DNA of 64,000 nt from Actinoplanes aureus (GCF_015704865.1 NZ_JADQTO010000006.1:1-64000), one strand, 5' to 3'; shown: positions 32,594-42,095, counted from the stretch's first letter. Numbers and translations are program-made. The notes: generated from the letters alone by a model not told the origin.

Positions 32594-32637
32594 CGGCGCG
32601 GGGTGGGCGGATGACGCCCATCCCGCGCCGTGTTCTT
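32594..32637 (+). terminator. Intrinsic terminator of the DHA2 exporter gene
   Basis: A 16-bp stem (arms 32594-32609 and 32615-32630, one G-T pair) with a 5-nt loop is followed by TGTTCTTTT. It lies 10 bp after the exporter stop and also faces the convergent membrane-protein gene. Confidence 0.92.
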
Positions 32638-32651
32638 TTCCGGAGCCGGGG

Positions 32652-33347
32652 TCAGGCGGGGCTGGTGCTGGCGGCGTTCTCCGGTGGCACCGTCGTCCTG
32701 GGCCGCGGTTCGCGCAGTGCCCAGCGGCGGGCCAGATAGGTCGCCCCGGCCAGGGCTCCCAGCACTATCGCGATCTCGCTGAACACGACCGTCGTGGCGA
32801 GGCTGTAGTCGAAGGCGTATCCGAAGGCCATCACCACGGGCGTGATCAGCAGGCCGGTCAGCGGCCACAGCACGGCGATCGCGTTGGCCGTCTGCCGGAT
32901 CCGGGCCACCTCCCGCATCCGCACCCGGACCGTGATCACCGCGCCCAGGACCACGATGGCGGCGGGGATCCCGTAGAAGACGCCGACGGTCAGCTGAACC
33001 GGGACATCGAACGCCGGCGGTTTGTCGAACATCCGGATCATCAGCGGGTAGAGCAGCGCGAACACCGCGTATCCGGCGGTGGCGCCGAGGGCCGCGCCGA
33101 CCAGGGCGGTGCCGAGCAGCCGCGGGTACTCCGGGTGGCTGCGCGGCACCCCGGACTCGTCGGCCAGCCGCCGGGCGAAGTCCCCGACGTCCGGACCGAT
33201 CAATTGATCCGGGCCGGCGCCCTCGGCGACCGCGGCCTCCAGGTCGGCGCGCAGGTCGGCGGCGAGAGCGGCCCGATCGGCGGAACGCACCCCGTAGGCC
33301 TGCCAGGCCCGGTCGGCGGCGGTCAGCACGCTGTCGATGGTCTCCAC
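32652..33347 (-). CDS. PadR-paired membrane protein (HAAS-like)
   Basis: 231 residues. The N-terminal 75 residues are helical and soluble (LTAADRAWQAYGVRSADRAA, then LIGPDVGDFARRLADE), resembling the HAAS signalling domain found in partners of PadR regulators. Four membrane helices follow. It likely transmits an envelope or membrane signal together with the PadR protein, as in other PadR-HAAS pairs. GTG 33347 begins 2 nt after the padR stop, with GAGGAG 7 nt upstream, so the two are co-translated. Confidence 0.82.
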   Translation of the reverse strand: METIDSVLTAADRAWQAYGVRSADRAALAADLRADLEAAVAEGAGPDQLIGPDVGDFARRLADESGVPRSHPEYPRLLGTALVGAALGATAGYAVFALLYPLMIRMFDKPPAFDVPVQLTVGVFYGIPAAIVVLGAVITVRVRMREVARIRQTANAIAVLWPLTGLLITPVVMAFGYAFDYSLATTVVFSEIAIVLGALAGATYLARRWALREPRPRTTVPPENAASTSPA

Positions 33348-33349
33348 GG

Positions 33350-33718
33350 TCAGCTCCTCGGGGAGGGGTCGGATGCGGCCAGAACCGCGGCGACGGTGTC
33401 GGCGAACCGCGTCCACTGCTTCTGCCAGGCGTCGAGGCGTACCTGGCCGGCCTCGGTCAGCGCGTACACCTTGCGGGGCGGGCCGGCCGGGCTGGCCTGC
33501 TGCTCGTCGGCGACCAGGCCGAGCCGGCGCATCCGGGTCAGCAACGGGTAGACGGTGCCGTAGCTGACCGCCCCGAACCCGGCCGCCTCCACCCGCCGCA
33601 CCAACTCGTATCCGTGCGCGGGCGCGCCGGCCAGCAGCGCCAGCAGGCACATGTCCAGCGCGCCGCGCAGCAGCTGGGTATGCCGCTCGGCGTCGTCGGT
33701 CTCTATCATGCGACGCAT
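33350..33718 (-). CDS. PadR-family transcriptional regulator
   Basis: 122 residues. The winged helix (about residues 15-95) shows LRGALDMCLLALLAGAPAHG, YGTVYPLLTRMRRLGLV and RKVYALTEAGQ, all standard for PadR. The short helical C-terminus serves dimerisation. There is no ribosome binding site before ATG 33718, and a palindrome begins on its start codon; the second ATG at 33709 is an alternative. It probably represses its own operon with the HAAS-like membrane protein. Confidence 0.92.
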   Translation of the reverse strand: MRRMIETDDAERHTQLLRGALDMCLLALLAGAPAHGYELVRRVEAAGFGAVSYGTVYPLLTRMRRLGLVADEQQASPAGPPRKVYALTEAGQVRLDAWQKQWTRFADTVAAVLAASDPSPRS

Positions 33719-33733
33719 AATAGCTGACTATTA
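33718..33733. promoter_or_regulatory. Probable PadR operator over the padR start
   Basis: TAATAG-CTGA-CTATTA is a perfect 6+6 palindrome starting on the last base of the padR start codon. It is strongly AT-rich in a GC-rich context, so it may also contain the -10 region. A leaderless padR transcript repressed at this site would fit. Confidence 0.6.
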
Positions 33734-33778
33734 GGCGCCGCGATATACCGCTTGCGGCATCCGGTTAGGGTCGCGGTC

Positions 33779-34423
33779 ATGACGGGGCTTCTCGGATCGG
33801 GCCGGGAGGCCGACGTCTACGCCCTCGACGAGGGCCGGGTGCTGCGCCGCTATCGCGGCGGCGGCGACGTGACCGCCGAGGTGGAGATCATGGCGTACGT
33901 CGCACGCTTCGACTTCCCCGTGCCGCGGGTGTACGAGTCACGCGGCGCCGACATGGTCCTGGAGCGGCTCGACGGTCCCACGCTGGCCGCGGCGGCCGTC
34001 ACGGGCGAGGTGACCGTCTCTGAGTCGGCCGGCCTGCTCGCCGATCTGCACCGGCGGTTGCACGACCTCCCGGCCCGGACCGGCCGCGACCCGGGGGATC
34101 GGATCCTGCATCTGGATCTGCACCCGGAGAACGTCATGCTGACCGCGCGCGGACCGGTCGTCATCGACTGGCGCAACGGCACCGAGGGACCGCCGGACCT
34201 CGACCTGGCGATCTCCGCGCTCATCCTGGCCGAGGTCGCCGTCGACCGGACGCATGCCCTCGCCCAGCCCGCCGGAGCGCTCCTCGCCGAGTTCCTGCCG
34301 CTGGCCGGTGGCGACCCGCTGTCCATCCTGGACCGCGCTCTCGACGTACGCCGCAAGCAGCTCGCCGGTGAGCAGCCGGCACAGCTCGCCGAGGCTGCGG
34401 CGTACGTCACCAGCTGCCGCTGA
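33779..34423 (+). CDS. Aminoglycoside-phosphotransferase-like kinase
   Basis: 214 residues, short for the family. The nucleotide loop region is GSGREADVYAL, the catalytic loop HLDLHPENVML (HxDxxxxN) and the Mg2+-binding aspartate DWRNG. These place it in the APH/choline kinase superfamily. It may phosphorylate a small molecule; the target is unknown. The ATG at 33779 is used because the kinase fold begins a few residues later and AGGG lies upstream; a TTG at 33752 is an alternative. It diverges from padR. Confidence 0.87.
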   Translation: MTGLLGSGREADVYALDEGRVLRRYRGGGDVTAEVEIMAYVARFDFPVPRVYESRGADMVLERLDGPTLAAAAVTGEVTVSESAGLLADLHRRLHDLPARTGRDPGDRILHLDLHPENVMLTARGPVVIDWRNGTEGPPDLDLAISALILAEVAVDRTHALAQPAGALLAEFLPLAGGDPLSILDRALDVRRKQLAGEQPAQLAEAAAYVTSCR

Positions 34424-34464
34424 ACGCCCGGTTTTTGTCAGAGGTGGATGGCAGCATCCCCTGC

Positions 34465-35262
34465 ATGCATCACGTCGAACACGGATCCGGGATCCCGGCC
34501 CTCGCCCTGCACGGGTGGACTGTCGACCACCGCCTCATGCTCGGCTGCCTCGAGCCGGTCTTCGCCACCCGGCCAGGCTTCCGCCGCCTCTATCCGGATC
34601 TGCCCGGCATGGGCGGCTCGGCCGCTCCGCCCTCCATCGCGAGCTCCGACGACATGCTCGCCGCCGTGCACGACTTCATCGACGACCACCTCGGTGACAC
34701 GCCGTTCCTGCTGCTCGGCGAGTCCTATGGGGGATATCTGGCGCGGGCGCTCGCCCACGACCGGCCCGCGCAGGTGCGTGGCCTGGCGCTGATCTGCCCG
34801 GTCGGCACCGCCCTGCCGCGCGACCAGCGCGACCTGCCGGAGCACCGGGTGCTGCGCCGCGACCCTGATCTGCCGGCCGGCGACGACGCCCGGTCGACCG
34901 CGGAGTTCGAGTCCATCTCGGTGGTGCAGACGGCGGAGACCCGACAGCGGTTCGGCGATGAGATCTGGTCCGGCCTGGAGGCCGCCGATCGCACCGCGAC
35001 CGAGCGGATCGGCCAGCGTTACGCGCTCACCAAGGAGCCGGAGAACGGCGTTCCCTTCACCCGCCCGACGCTGATCCTGGCCGGCCGCCAGGACAGCATC
35101 GTGGGCTATGCGGAGCAGTTCGCCCTGCTCCCGCACTATCCGCGGGCGTCGTTCGCGGTGCTCGACGTGGCGGGACACAACCTGCAGATCGAGCAGCCGG
35201 CCCTCTTCGGCGCCTTGACCGGCGAGTGGATCGATCGCGCGATGACGGAGTGGGACAGCTGA
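34465..35262 (+). CDS. Alpha/beta-hydrolase
   Basis: 265 residues. The fold is evident from the oxyanion region LHGWTVDHRL, the nucleophile elbow GESYGG (Ser), the acid in LAGRQDSIVGY and the catalytic His in VAGHNLQIE. Substrate unknown; the sequence resembles general carboxylesterase/proline-iminopeptidase-like hydrolases. ATG 34465 is chosen over TTG 34435, neither having a clear ribosome binding site. It is separated by 41 bp from the kinase gene, possibly the same operon, and is convergent with the VWA gene cluster. Confidence 0.88.
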   Translation: MHHVEHGSGIPALALHGWTVDHRLMLGCLEPVFATRPGFRRLYPDLPGMGGSAAPPSIASSDDMLAAVHDFIDDHLGDTPFLLLGESYGGYLARALAHDRPAQVRGLALICPVGTALPRDQRDLPEHRVLRRDPDLPAGDDARSTAEFESISVVQTAETRQRFGDEIWSGLEAADRTATERIGQRYALTKEPENGVPFTRPTLILAGRQDSIVGYAEQFALLPHYPRASFAVLDVAGHNLQIEQPALFGALTGEWIDRAMTEWDS

Positions 35263-35282
35263 TGCCGCCGGAGCACGGGTCG

Positions 35283-36488
35283 TCATCCGATGGTGACCAC
35301 CCGTGCCCAGGCCGGCGGACGCTCCAGAAATCCGGCTTTCCGCCGGCGGAAGAGCCCGACGACCGTGCGGCACGGAGGTGGTGTGCCCGGCCACGGGGTC
35401 TCCCCGTCGGTCAGTGCGACGATCACGTCGGGGCGCGGTGTGCTCCGCAGTGCCTTCTCGAAGCCGGCGCGCAGATCCGTTCCGCCGCCGCCTACCAGCG
35501 GGATCCCTTCCGCCTGGCACAGCGACGCCGTCGTCTGGGCGGCGGCGTCGCAGGAGATCACGGTCACCGAGTCACGGCGGCCACCCACCGCCCGCCCGAT
35601 CGCGGCCACCTCCAGCAGGGCACTGCCCAGCTCGGCGTCGCTGACCGAACCGGAGGTGTCGATGACCACGCACACCCGCGGTGGTCGCCGTCGCAGGCTG
35701 GGCAGGACCACGCCGGGCAGGCTGGCCGACCGGCGGGCCGGCCGCGCGTAGGAGTAGTCGCCGCCCGAACCCGATCCGGAGGCCGCCGACCGTACTGCCG
35801 CGCCCAGCAGGTCGCGCCAGGGCTGCGGCGGGTGGAACACCTCGTCGGCCCACCGCTTCCAGCCCGCCGGCACACTCCCCGGCGGACCCTGCATGCCCCG
35901 GGCCACCCGGAACCGGATCGCGTCCTGCTCCTCGCGGGTGAGCCCGTCCGCACCGGCTTTCCCGAGATCCCACGGCCGGCCGAAGCCGTCGGCGCCGCTG
36001 CCGCAATCCAGCCAGGCCCAGCACTGGGCGTGTCCGCCGAGCGTGAACCGGCCGAGGTACTGCTCCATCAGCAGGTCCTCCGGCAGGTTCAGCGACTTCG
36101 GCTGGGCGGCGTCCGCCGGCCAGGGCAGCCCGTCGCCGTACACGTCGTCGTTGATCTCGAAGTCGGCGGCGATGTTCATCCGCAACCGCTCGCCGGGCCC
36201 GTCCCGGCCCGAGCGCGCCGCGTAGCGGTCGCCGCGCCCGTGGTGATCACGCAGGAGATGCGACACCTCGTGCACCCACACCCCGGCCAGGTCCGCAAGC
36301 GGCGTCCGCGCCACGAATCGAGGTGAGATGTAACAGCGCCAGTGCGCGTCCACGGCCATCGTCGGCACCCGGGACGACTCCACCGGCTCCAGCGCGAACA
36401 GCGCCGTCGCCAGGTAGGGCCGGGCCCGGGTCGCGTACAGGCGGGCCGCGAACAGCTTCTCCCGATCCAGTTCCGCGAGCCCGCTCAT
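35283..36488 (-). CDS. VWA-like protein with putative metallopeptidase domain (DUF2201 type)
   Basis: 401 residues. The N-terminal domain carries the zinc-peptidase-like motif VHEVSHLLRDHH (HExxH); the C-terminal domain is a von Willebrand A fold with MIDAS DTSGS, GGGGTD and LTDGE. This is the DUF2201/VWA architecture that works with MoxR ATPases, which remodel or insert cofactors into target complexes. Its start overlaps the stop of the MoxR gene (ATGA). It is the last gene of a three-gene minus-strand cluster. The HExxH may be structural rather than catalytic. Confidence 0.9.
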   Translation of the reverse strand: MSGLAELDREKLFAARLYATRARPYLATALFALEPVESSRVPTMAVDAHWRCYISPRFVARTPLADLAGVWVHEVSHLLRDHHGRGDRYAARSGRDGPGERLRMNIAADFEINDDVYGDGLPWPADAAQPKSLNLPEDLLMEQYLGRFTLGGHAQCWAWLDCGSGADGFGRPWDLGKAGADGLTREEQDAIRFRVARGMQGPPGSVPAGWKRWADEVFHPPQPWRDLLGAAVRSAASGSGSGGDYSYARPARRSASLPGVVLPSLRRRPPRVCVVIDTSGSVSDAELGSALLEVAAIGRAVGGRRDSVTVISCDAAAQTTASLCQAEGIPLVGGGGTDLRAGFEKALRSTPRPDVIVALTDGETPWPGTPPPCRTVVGLFRRRKAGFLERPPAWARVVTIG

Positions 36489-37669
36489 GCCGCGGCCCGC
36501 TGCGACAGCGTCACCGCGCTGCCCAGCCGTTCCATCGTCACCGGCACCTCCCACCCGTCCCGGCGCAGCTGGGCCAGAGTGGACGCGGGCACGACGACCA
36601 GGTCCGGTGCTCCGGTGTCGAGCGCCCGGGCGAGCACCGTCCAGGCGGCCTCCCAGCGGGACCGTTCCGGTCGTCTCCGGACCGCCTCCACCACACCGTC
36701 GAGCACCGCCTGACGCAGGTCGCCGCGCTCGGGCAGCACAGCCGACGCCGGGTCGGCCAGCAGGTTCTCGGGGTCCGGCAGGTCGAGCCGGTCCAGCGCG
36801 GCCAGCAGTTCCAGCCCGGGTCCGTCGCCGACGGTGCCGCGTACCAGCATGGAGAGCGCGTCCCGGGAGGCGCCGGCCGCGGTGCCGAACGCCAGCAGCC
36901 GCAGGGTCATCTCCCAGCTGCGCGGCGACGGCCAGGGCCCGCCGCGCCGGGTCTCGCTGGTCGGCAGCTGGTGCACCAGGGCGGGCCGGGTGCTCAACAG
37001 GCCGCACACCGCCCGCCTGGCCAGGGCCACCGCGTCCGGCAGCCGTCCGGCGTCGAGCCGGGGCAGCGCCGCCCGGGGCCAGGTGCCGCCGAGCCCGCGG
37101 ACCACCACATCGTGGTCGAAGCCCCACTGGAGATGCACGAACCGGTTGGCCAGCGGCGCGCTGAGCTCCCAGCCGTCGGCGGCGGAGGCCCGCGGGTTGG
37201 CGGCGGCCACGATCCGGATGCCGGGCGGCAACCGCAGCGCGCCCACCCGGCGCTCCAGGACCACCCGCAGCAGCGCGGCCTGTACCGCGGGCGGTGCGGT
37301 GGAGAGCTCATCAAGAAAGAGCAGACCCGTTCCGGTACGCGCGAGGCGCACCGCCCAGTCCGGCGGCGCCATCGGTACACCCTGGACAGCGGGATCGTCC
37401 CCGACCACCGGTAGCCCGGCGAAGTCCGACGGCTCGTGCACGCTGGCGATGACGGTGGTCAGGGGCAGGCCGAGGGCGCCGGCGAGCTGGTTGAGGGCGG
37501 AGGTCTTGCCGATGCCCGGTTCACCCCAGAGCAGTACCGGCAGGTCCGCGCTGACGGCGAGGGTGAGCGCCTCCAATTGGGTGTCCGGGCGGGGTTCGGT
37601 GGCGGTGTCGCCGAGCAGCGCCAGCAGGTCGGCGGCGACGTCGAGGTTTCCGGCGGTGGACAGAGTCAT
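36485..37669 (-). CDS. MoxR-type AAA+ ATPase
   Basis: 394 residues. Walker A GEPGIGKT, Walker B LLFLDELS, sensor 1 AAANP and the arginine-finger region LANRF are all present. It belongs to the MoxR group of AAA+ chaperones, which act with VWA proteins as here. ATG 37669 is preferred to TTG 37675. It is translationally coupled to the VWA gene downstream and preceded by 95 bp after the stop of the third cluster member. Confidence 0.92.
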   Translation of the reverse strand: MTLSTAGNLDVAADLLALLGDTATEPRPDTQLEALTLAVSADLPVLLWGEPGIGKTSALNQLAGALGLPLTTVIASVHEPSDFAGLPVVGDDPAVQGVPMAPPDWAVRLARTGTGLLFLDELSTAPPAVQAALLRVVLERRVGALRLPPGIRIVAAANPRASAADGWELSAPLANRFVHLQWGFDHDVVVRGLGGTWPRAALPRLDAGRLPDAVALARRAVCGLLSTRPALVHQLPTSETRRGGPWPSPRSWEMTLRLLAFGTAAGASRDALSMLVRGTVGDGPGLELLAALDRLDLPDPENLLADPASAVLPERGDLRQAVLDGVVEAVRRRPERSRWEAAWTVLARALDTGAPDLVVVPASTLAQLRRDGWEVPVTMERLGSAVTLSQRAAA

Positions 37670-37764
37670 GGTCAAGTTCGATCACCTTGGCTTTCGTCGG
37701 GCGCCGTTCGCGGCGCTGGTGTCCGGAGGGCACTAGTCCGGCCCGCTCGGCGGGCCGGAGCGGG

Positions 37765-39090
37765 TCAGCGATTGATCGCCTGGCGGGGCCGGGAGCGCAC
37801 ATCGCGCCGCCGGCGGACTTCCTGTTCGTGCCGGGGCGGGCCGAACCCGGTGAACCCGGCCCGGAACATGCCGTGCGTCAGGCGCCGGAGCGCGGCCGTC
37901 TCCAACTCGTCGCGCAGCGCACCGTCGCGCAGCAGCGCGTCCGGACCGAGCAGGCCCTCCACCAGGCGCAGCGCACCGGCGAAGTCGCCGTGGTCGAGCC
38001 GGGCGCGCACGTCGGCGAGGGACGCCGGATGACGGATGGTCTCGTCGACGGCCCGCAGACACGGCAGCGGGCTGCCGCCGAGGGCGACCAGGATCGCCTC
38101 ACGCCGCAGCTCAGCCGGATCGTGGTCGAGCGGGGTGAGCACCCCTCCGGCCAATCCGATCCGATGCCGGGCTCCGCCGCAGTCGACGATCCGCTCGACC
38201 GCACCGGCTGAGTGCCGAGGGGCAGGCGGCACACGAGTGGGCCTGGCGCGTGGTCCGTCCGGTGTCAGGGCGGTCGCGACCAGCGGATGCAGGCGGTCGG
38301 CGTCGATCAGGCCGGCGCGGAGCAACTCCAGGTCCGGTGGAATGCGGGTGGCCGCGTCGGGCAGGACCGGCCGGCCGGCTGCCGAACCGGGTCCGGTGGG
38401 CCGGGGCTCCGGTCCGTCCGGATCGAGCAGCAGGCGGCGGCCGTGGTCGAGCCGGACGATGACCGGCCCGCCGGAGATGCCGTCGCCTCGGAGAAGGAGA
38501 CGGGCCTCCGCCGCCCAGCGATGCACGGCGTATCCGGAGGTCCAGCCGGGGGCGGGCAGCAGGTCGGGGCGGGTGCGCTGCCACAGCTCGCCGGCGCGGT
38601 GGGCGTCCCACAGGTGCCGGTGCAGATCGAGCCGGAAACGCCGGTCCGGGCGCGGACGCGGGTGCGCACACGACCGGTCCGCGGACCGCGTCCACAGTGC
38701 CAGGCTGATCCGCTGCCCGGCATCCGCCCAGGCCGGGGGAGTGCGAGCCACCAGGTACAGCGGCGGGGCGGCCGGCGGATCGTACCGGGCCAGCGCGACG
38801 GTCAGGCCGGGCCGCAACAGGCCGTCCGGAGCGACCCGCGGAAGGTGCCAGCGGAGCAGATCCGGCGCGAGGGCGCGGAGGTCGGCGCGGATCTGGGACG
38901 CGATCCGGTCGCCATGGGTGCGCGCGGCAGCGCGCGGATGCAGGTCGACGTCGACGCGTGCGGCGGCACACGCCCCGGCCCAGTCACCGGCGAGACGCCG
39001 GGCCGTCGCGGTCTCGATCATCGCGGGCGGCACGGCGAACTCGCGCACGCGCAGCCAGATGAGAAGTCGGGTGTCGTTCGCGGAGCGCAT
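37765..39090 (-). CDS. Hypothetical protein of the MoxR-VWA cluster
   Basis: 441 residues, no family recognised. Very rich in Arg, Ala, Leu and Asp, no signal peptide or membrane helix. The region of residues 1-60 and the C-terminal 130 residues look helical; the middle (about 170-240) has a beta-rich LLLRGDGISGGPVIVRLDHG stretch. AAGGTGAG lies 5 nt before ATG 39090. Position upstream of moxR on the same strand suggests a substrate or adaptor of the MoxR-VWA machine. Confidence 0.75.
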   Translation of the reverse strand: MRSANDTRLLIWLRVREFAVPPAMIETATARRLAGDWAGACAAARVDVDLHPRAAARTHGDRIASQIRADLRALAPDLLRWHLPRVAPDGLLRPGLTVALARYDPPAAPPLYLVARTPPAWADAGQRISLALWTRSADRSCAHPRPRPDRRFRLDLHRHLWDAHRAGELWQRTRPDLLPAPGWTSGYAVHRWAAEARLLLRGDGISGGPVIVRLDHGRRLLLDPDGPEPRPTGPGSAAGRPVLPDAATRIPPDLELLRAGLIDADRLHPLVATALTPDGPRARPTRVPPAPRHSAGAVERIVDCGGARHRIGLAGGVLTPLDHDPAELRREAILVALGGSPLPCLRAVDETIRHPASLADVRARLDHGDFAGALRLVEGLLGPDALLRDGALRDELETAALRRLTHGMFRAGFTGFGPPRHEQEVRRRRDVRSRPRQAINR

Positions 39091-39249
39091 CAGCACTCAC
39101 CTTCAGCGAACGAGACCCCCAATCCGTACGAGGAGGTAGTCATCGCGGGCAGAGTACCGCCGGGCGCAAGATCTGGCCAGCAACATTGACAGATCCCAAT
39201 CCGTGGACTGCGGTGGACATCAACATCCTTCGACGTAGCAGGAGGTTCG

Positions 39250-41319
39250 ATGTCGTCCGGACACCGTTGGTCGGCCACCGTCGCCACCGCAGTCCTGGCC
39301 GCCGCAATGCTCACCGTCCCGCTCGCGACCCCCGCCGCGGCGCGAGCCGAAGCGCCGATCGCGCTGTCCGCCGGTGAGCGGGCCCTCATCCGATTCCAGC
39401 TCCCCGACGAGGCGGCGTTCGACCGCCTGCTCGCCCGGGGCGCCGACGTGGCCGCACGTCCACGTCTCACCGCCGGTTCCGTCCTGGCCGACGTCGTGGT
39501 CGACGACCGCGAACTCGCCGCACTCACCGCGGAGGGGGCGAAGCCGGTCCAGCTGATCCAGCAGGAGTCGAGCGCAACCCGCAGCCGCGCCGCCGTGCGG
39601 ACGATGGCCGCCGACACCCTGCAATTCCTCCAGGCGTACTGGTGGACCAGCAACGGCCGGACCTTCCTCCAGACGCAGGTGGCGACCACGGCCACCGACG
39701 ACCCGGACGTGGAGATCACCGTCACCTGGACCACCGCGGACGGGACCACCGGGACGTACCCGCTGGTCCGCTTCGAGGACGCGGACGAGTACCAGTACCA
39801 CTACGCGCTGCCGCAGCCGCTGCCCGGCCAGCCGGTGAGCGTCAAGGCGGTGTCCAGCCTGGGCGGCGCGTCCCGGGCGATCACCCCGCAGAGCTGGCCG
39901 GGCGTCACCCCGCCGGCGCTGCCCAGCGGGTACCAGAAGGACTTCATCGACGCCTACATGACCCCGACCGACATCAGCGCGCGGATCAAGCGGCTGGCCC
40001 GGCAGTACCCGCAGCTCGTCGACGTCATCAATCTGCCGAACAAGACCCAGGGCTATCGGCGTACGGCTGTCGCGTACCTCGGCGACCCGGCCACCGCCGC
40101 GATCGTCGTGGAGTCGGTGAAGTTCGGTGACCAGGGCATGAACGGCGTCCAGGTACGTACCGTGAATCCCGGTGCCGCGAATCGGCCGCTGTCCGCGGCG
40201 TACCGTGACCGGGTTTTGACCGTGCGCCTCGCGACTGATGCCGCCGGCGCGGTGATCAGCACGACCGACCAGGTGGCCGCGTTCATCTCCGCGCGCTACC
40301 CGCAGCGGTTCCGGGCCTTCGTCGAGCAGGGCTCGGCGGGCCTGGTGATGCCGGTCGCCGGACCGGCGCGGCTGGACGACGGCCTGGCCGGCGCCGAGGT
40401 GCCGAAGAAGCCGTGGACCGTGCAGGCGCTGCGCATCGGCAAGGTCCGCGACGGTTCGAAGCCCGGCGTGCTCGCCTACTCGCAGGAGCACGCCCGGGAG
40501 TGGGCGACGCCGCTGGTGACGCTGGAGTTCGCGGAGCGGCTGCTGGCCAACTACGCGACCGATCCGGCGACGAGGTCGCTTGTCGACGAGGTGGACGTGT
40601 TCATCATCCCGACGGTGAACCCGGACGGGGCGAACTACTCGTTCAACGACTTCAACTTCCAGCGCAAGAACCTGGTCAACCACTGCACCGGCGCGGCCCG
40701 GGACCCGGTGAACCGCAACTCGTGGGGCGTCGACGTGAACCGCAACTACGCCGTCGGGTCCTACTTCGACGGTTACTTCGGTGCCAGCCAGAACTGCCTG
40801 TCCGGCACGTACGCGGGCACCGCGGAACTCTCCGAGAACGAGAGCCGCAACGTGATCGCCCTGGCGTCGGCGAACAAGAACATCAAGTTCTCGATGAACG
40901 TGCACAGCTACGGCGGCTACTTCATGTGGTCGCCGGGCGCCTACAAGGTGCCCGGGCGGATCACGCTGCCCCGGCCGTCCATCGACGAGTCGAAGTTCTT
41001 CCTGGACAGCGCCCGCCGCATCGTCTCCGCGATCAGCGCCGAGCGTGGCACGGTCACCTGGCCGGCGTACACCGGTCCGGTCGCCGACGTGCTCTACTCG
41101 GCGGCCGGCAACTCCGCCGACCACCTGTACTACGACCTGGGCATCACCGCGTGGAACTTCGAGGTCGGCAACGACCGCTGGAACGAGGCCACCCAGCAGT
41201 GGGAGGGCGTCGGCTTCCAGCCGCCGTTCGACGAGGCGCACGCCGAGTCCCAGGAGTACGCCTCCGGACTGCTGGAACTGGTCCGGATCGCCAAGGAGGG
41301 CGGTGCCGATCTCCGTTGA
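39250..41319 (+). CDS. Secreted zinc carboxypeptidase (M14)
   Basis: 689 residues. A signal peptide occupies about residues 1-34 (ending AAARAEA). After a propeptide-like region the M14 domain runs from about 240 to the end: SQEHAREW supplies zinc ligands H and E, GVDVNRNY the substrate-binding Asn-Arg, NVHSYGGYF the third zinc ligand, and FEVGND the catalytic glutamate. The catalytic domain is split by an insertion of about 110 residues between the first strands and SQEHAREW. It would remove C-terminal residues from peptides outside the cell. GGAGG lies 5 nt before the ATG; a GC-rich hairpin follows the stop. Confidence 0.93.
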   Translation: MSSGHRWSATVATAVLAAAMLTVPLATPAAARAEAPIALSAGERALIRFQLPDEAAFDRLLARGADVAARPRLTAGSVLADVVVDDRELAALTAEGAKPVQLIQQESSATRSRAAVRTMAADTLQFLQAYWWTSNGRTFLQTQVATTATDDPDVEITVTWTTADGTTGTYPLVRFEDADEYQYHYALPQPLPGQPVSVKAVSSLGGASRAITPQSWPGVTPPALPSGYQKDFIDAYMTPTDISARIKRLARQYPQLVDVINLPNKTQGYRRTAVAYLGDPATAAIVVESVKFGDQGMNGVQVRTVNPGAANRPLSAAYRDRVLTVRLATDAAGAVISTTDQVAAFISARYPQRFRAFVEQGSAGLVMPVAGPARLDDGLAGAEVPKKPWTVQALRIGKVRDGSKPGVLAYSQEHAREWATPLVTLEFAERLLANYATDPATRSLVDEVDVFIIPTVNPDGANYSFNDFNFQRKNLVNHCTGAARDPVNRNSWGVDVNRNYAVGSYFDGYFGASQNCLSGTYAGTAELSENESRNVIALASANKNIKFSMNVHSYGGYFMWSPGAYKVPGRITLPRPSIDESKFFLDSARRIVSAISAERGTVTWPAYTGPVADVLYSAAGNSADHLYYDLGITAWNFEVGNDRWNEATQQWEGVGFQPPFDEAHAESQEYASGLLELVRIAKEGGADLR

Positions 41320-41324
41320 CGGGT

Positions 41325-41352
41325 GAGCGGGGTGCCGGAGGGCACCCCGCTC
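41325..41352 (+). terminator. Terminator hairpin of the carboxypeptidase gene
   Basis: GAGCGGGGTGCC at 41325-41336 is perfectly inverted at 41341-41352 with a GGAG tetraloop, 5 bp after the stop. No T-run follows, as in many actinomycete terminators. Confidence 0.75.
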
Positions 41353-42095
41353 CATCACCGTCGTAGCAACGGGATCGCGCAGGCCAGCCCGAGTCCGGAT
41401 CATCGCGTCCACACGCCCGTCGCCGCGGCTGCCTACTGGAGGTCGACGGCGAGGAACCCCGGCACCTGGCGGCCGGGAGTCTCACCCTGCTCCCGCACGG
41501 CCCCCCGCCCCGGTGGCGCCGCTCTCCCGTTCGGCCTTCGCGGCCCGGTTCACCCTTCTGCCGGGCGTTCAAGCGCACCTTCGGGGTACCGCCCGGCCGG
41601 GTTCGGGACGAGGGTAATCCTTTCCGGTCAGGTGCCTGAGGAATGGATCATGAATTGATTACCGGACGGTCCGCTTGCGGAGCCGGAATCAATATCACTT
41701 TCGGGTGAGGGCAATGACGAATAAGGATCACTTTAGCGTCCGCTTATAGGGCATAAAGTCCGATTTGCGGTAAGTTACCGGGTCGTATCTGATCGATATC
41801 GCGGGTCTTTCCGGCCGGGGATTCGTAGATCCGGTAAACCTCAGTCAGTCGATCGGCTATGGCTATGTGCGAAGTGTGCCTCCGACCGTTACGTTAAGTA
41901 CGGCAGCGCAGCGATCTCCGTTGGCACGAATCGGTTTTGAGCTGGGGGAACTCGCGTTCCTCCGGATCATTGGAAGATCTCTCGCCCCGGCGTCCACAGA
42001 ATGGACACGAGGCGATAGAAAGGTAAGTGCATCCAGCGTTCCTGACATGGCGGCGCTCCGGCTCATCGCCGGCGTCCATCGACGAGGGTGGTGTG
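41353..42095. other. Long intergenic region before the response-regulator gene
   Basis: No gene is supported in these 740 bp. The part 41640-41870 is AT-rich for this genome and probably contains the promoter of the response-regulator gene or of an unseen small RNA. A frame running up to 42096 upstream of the chosen start lacks a binding site. Confidence 0.5.
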
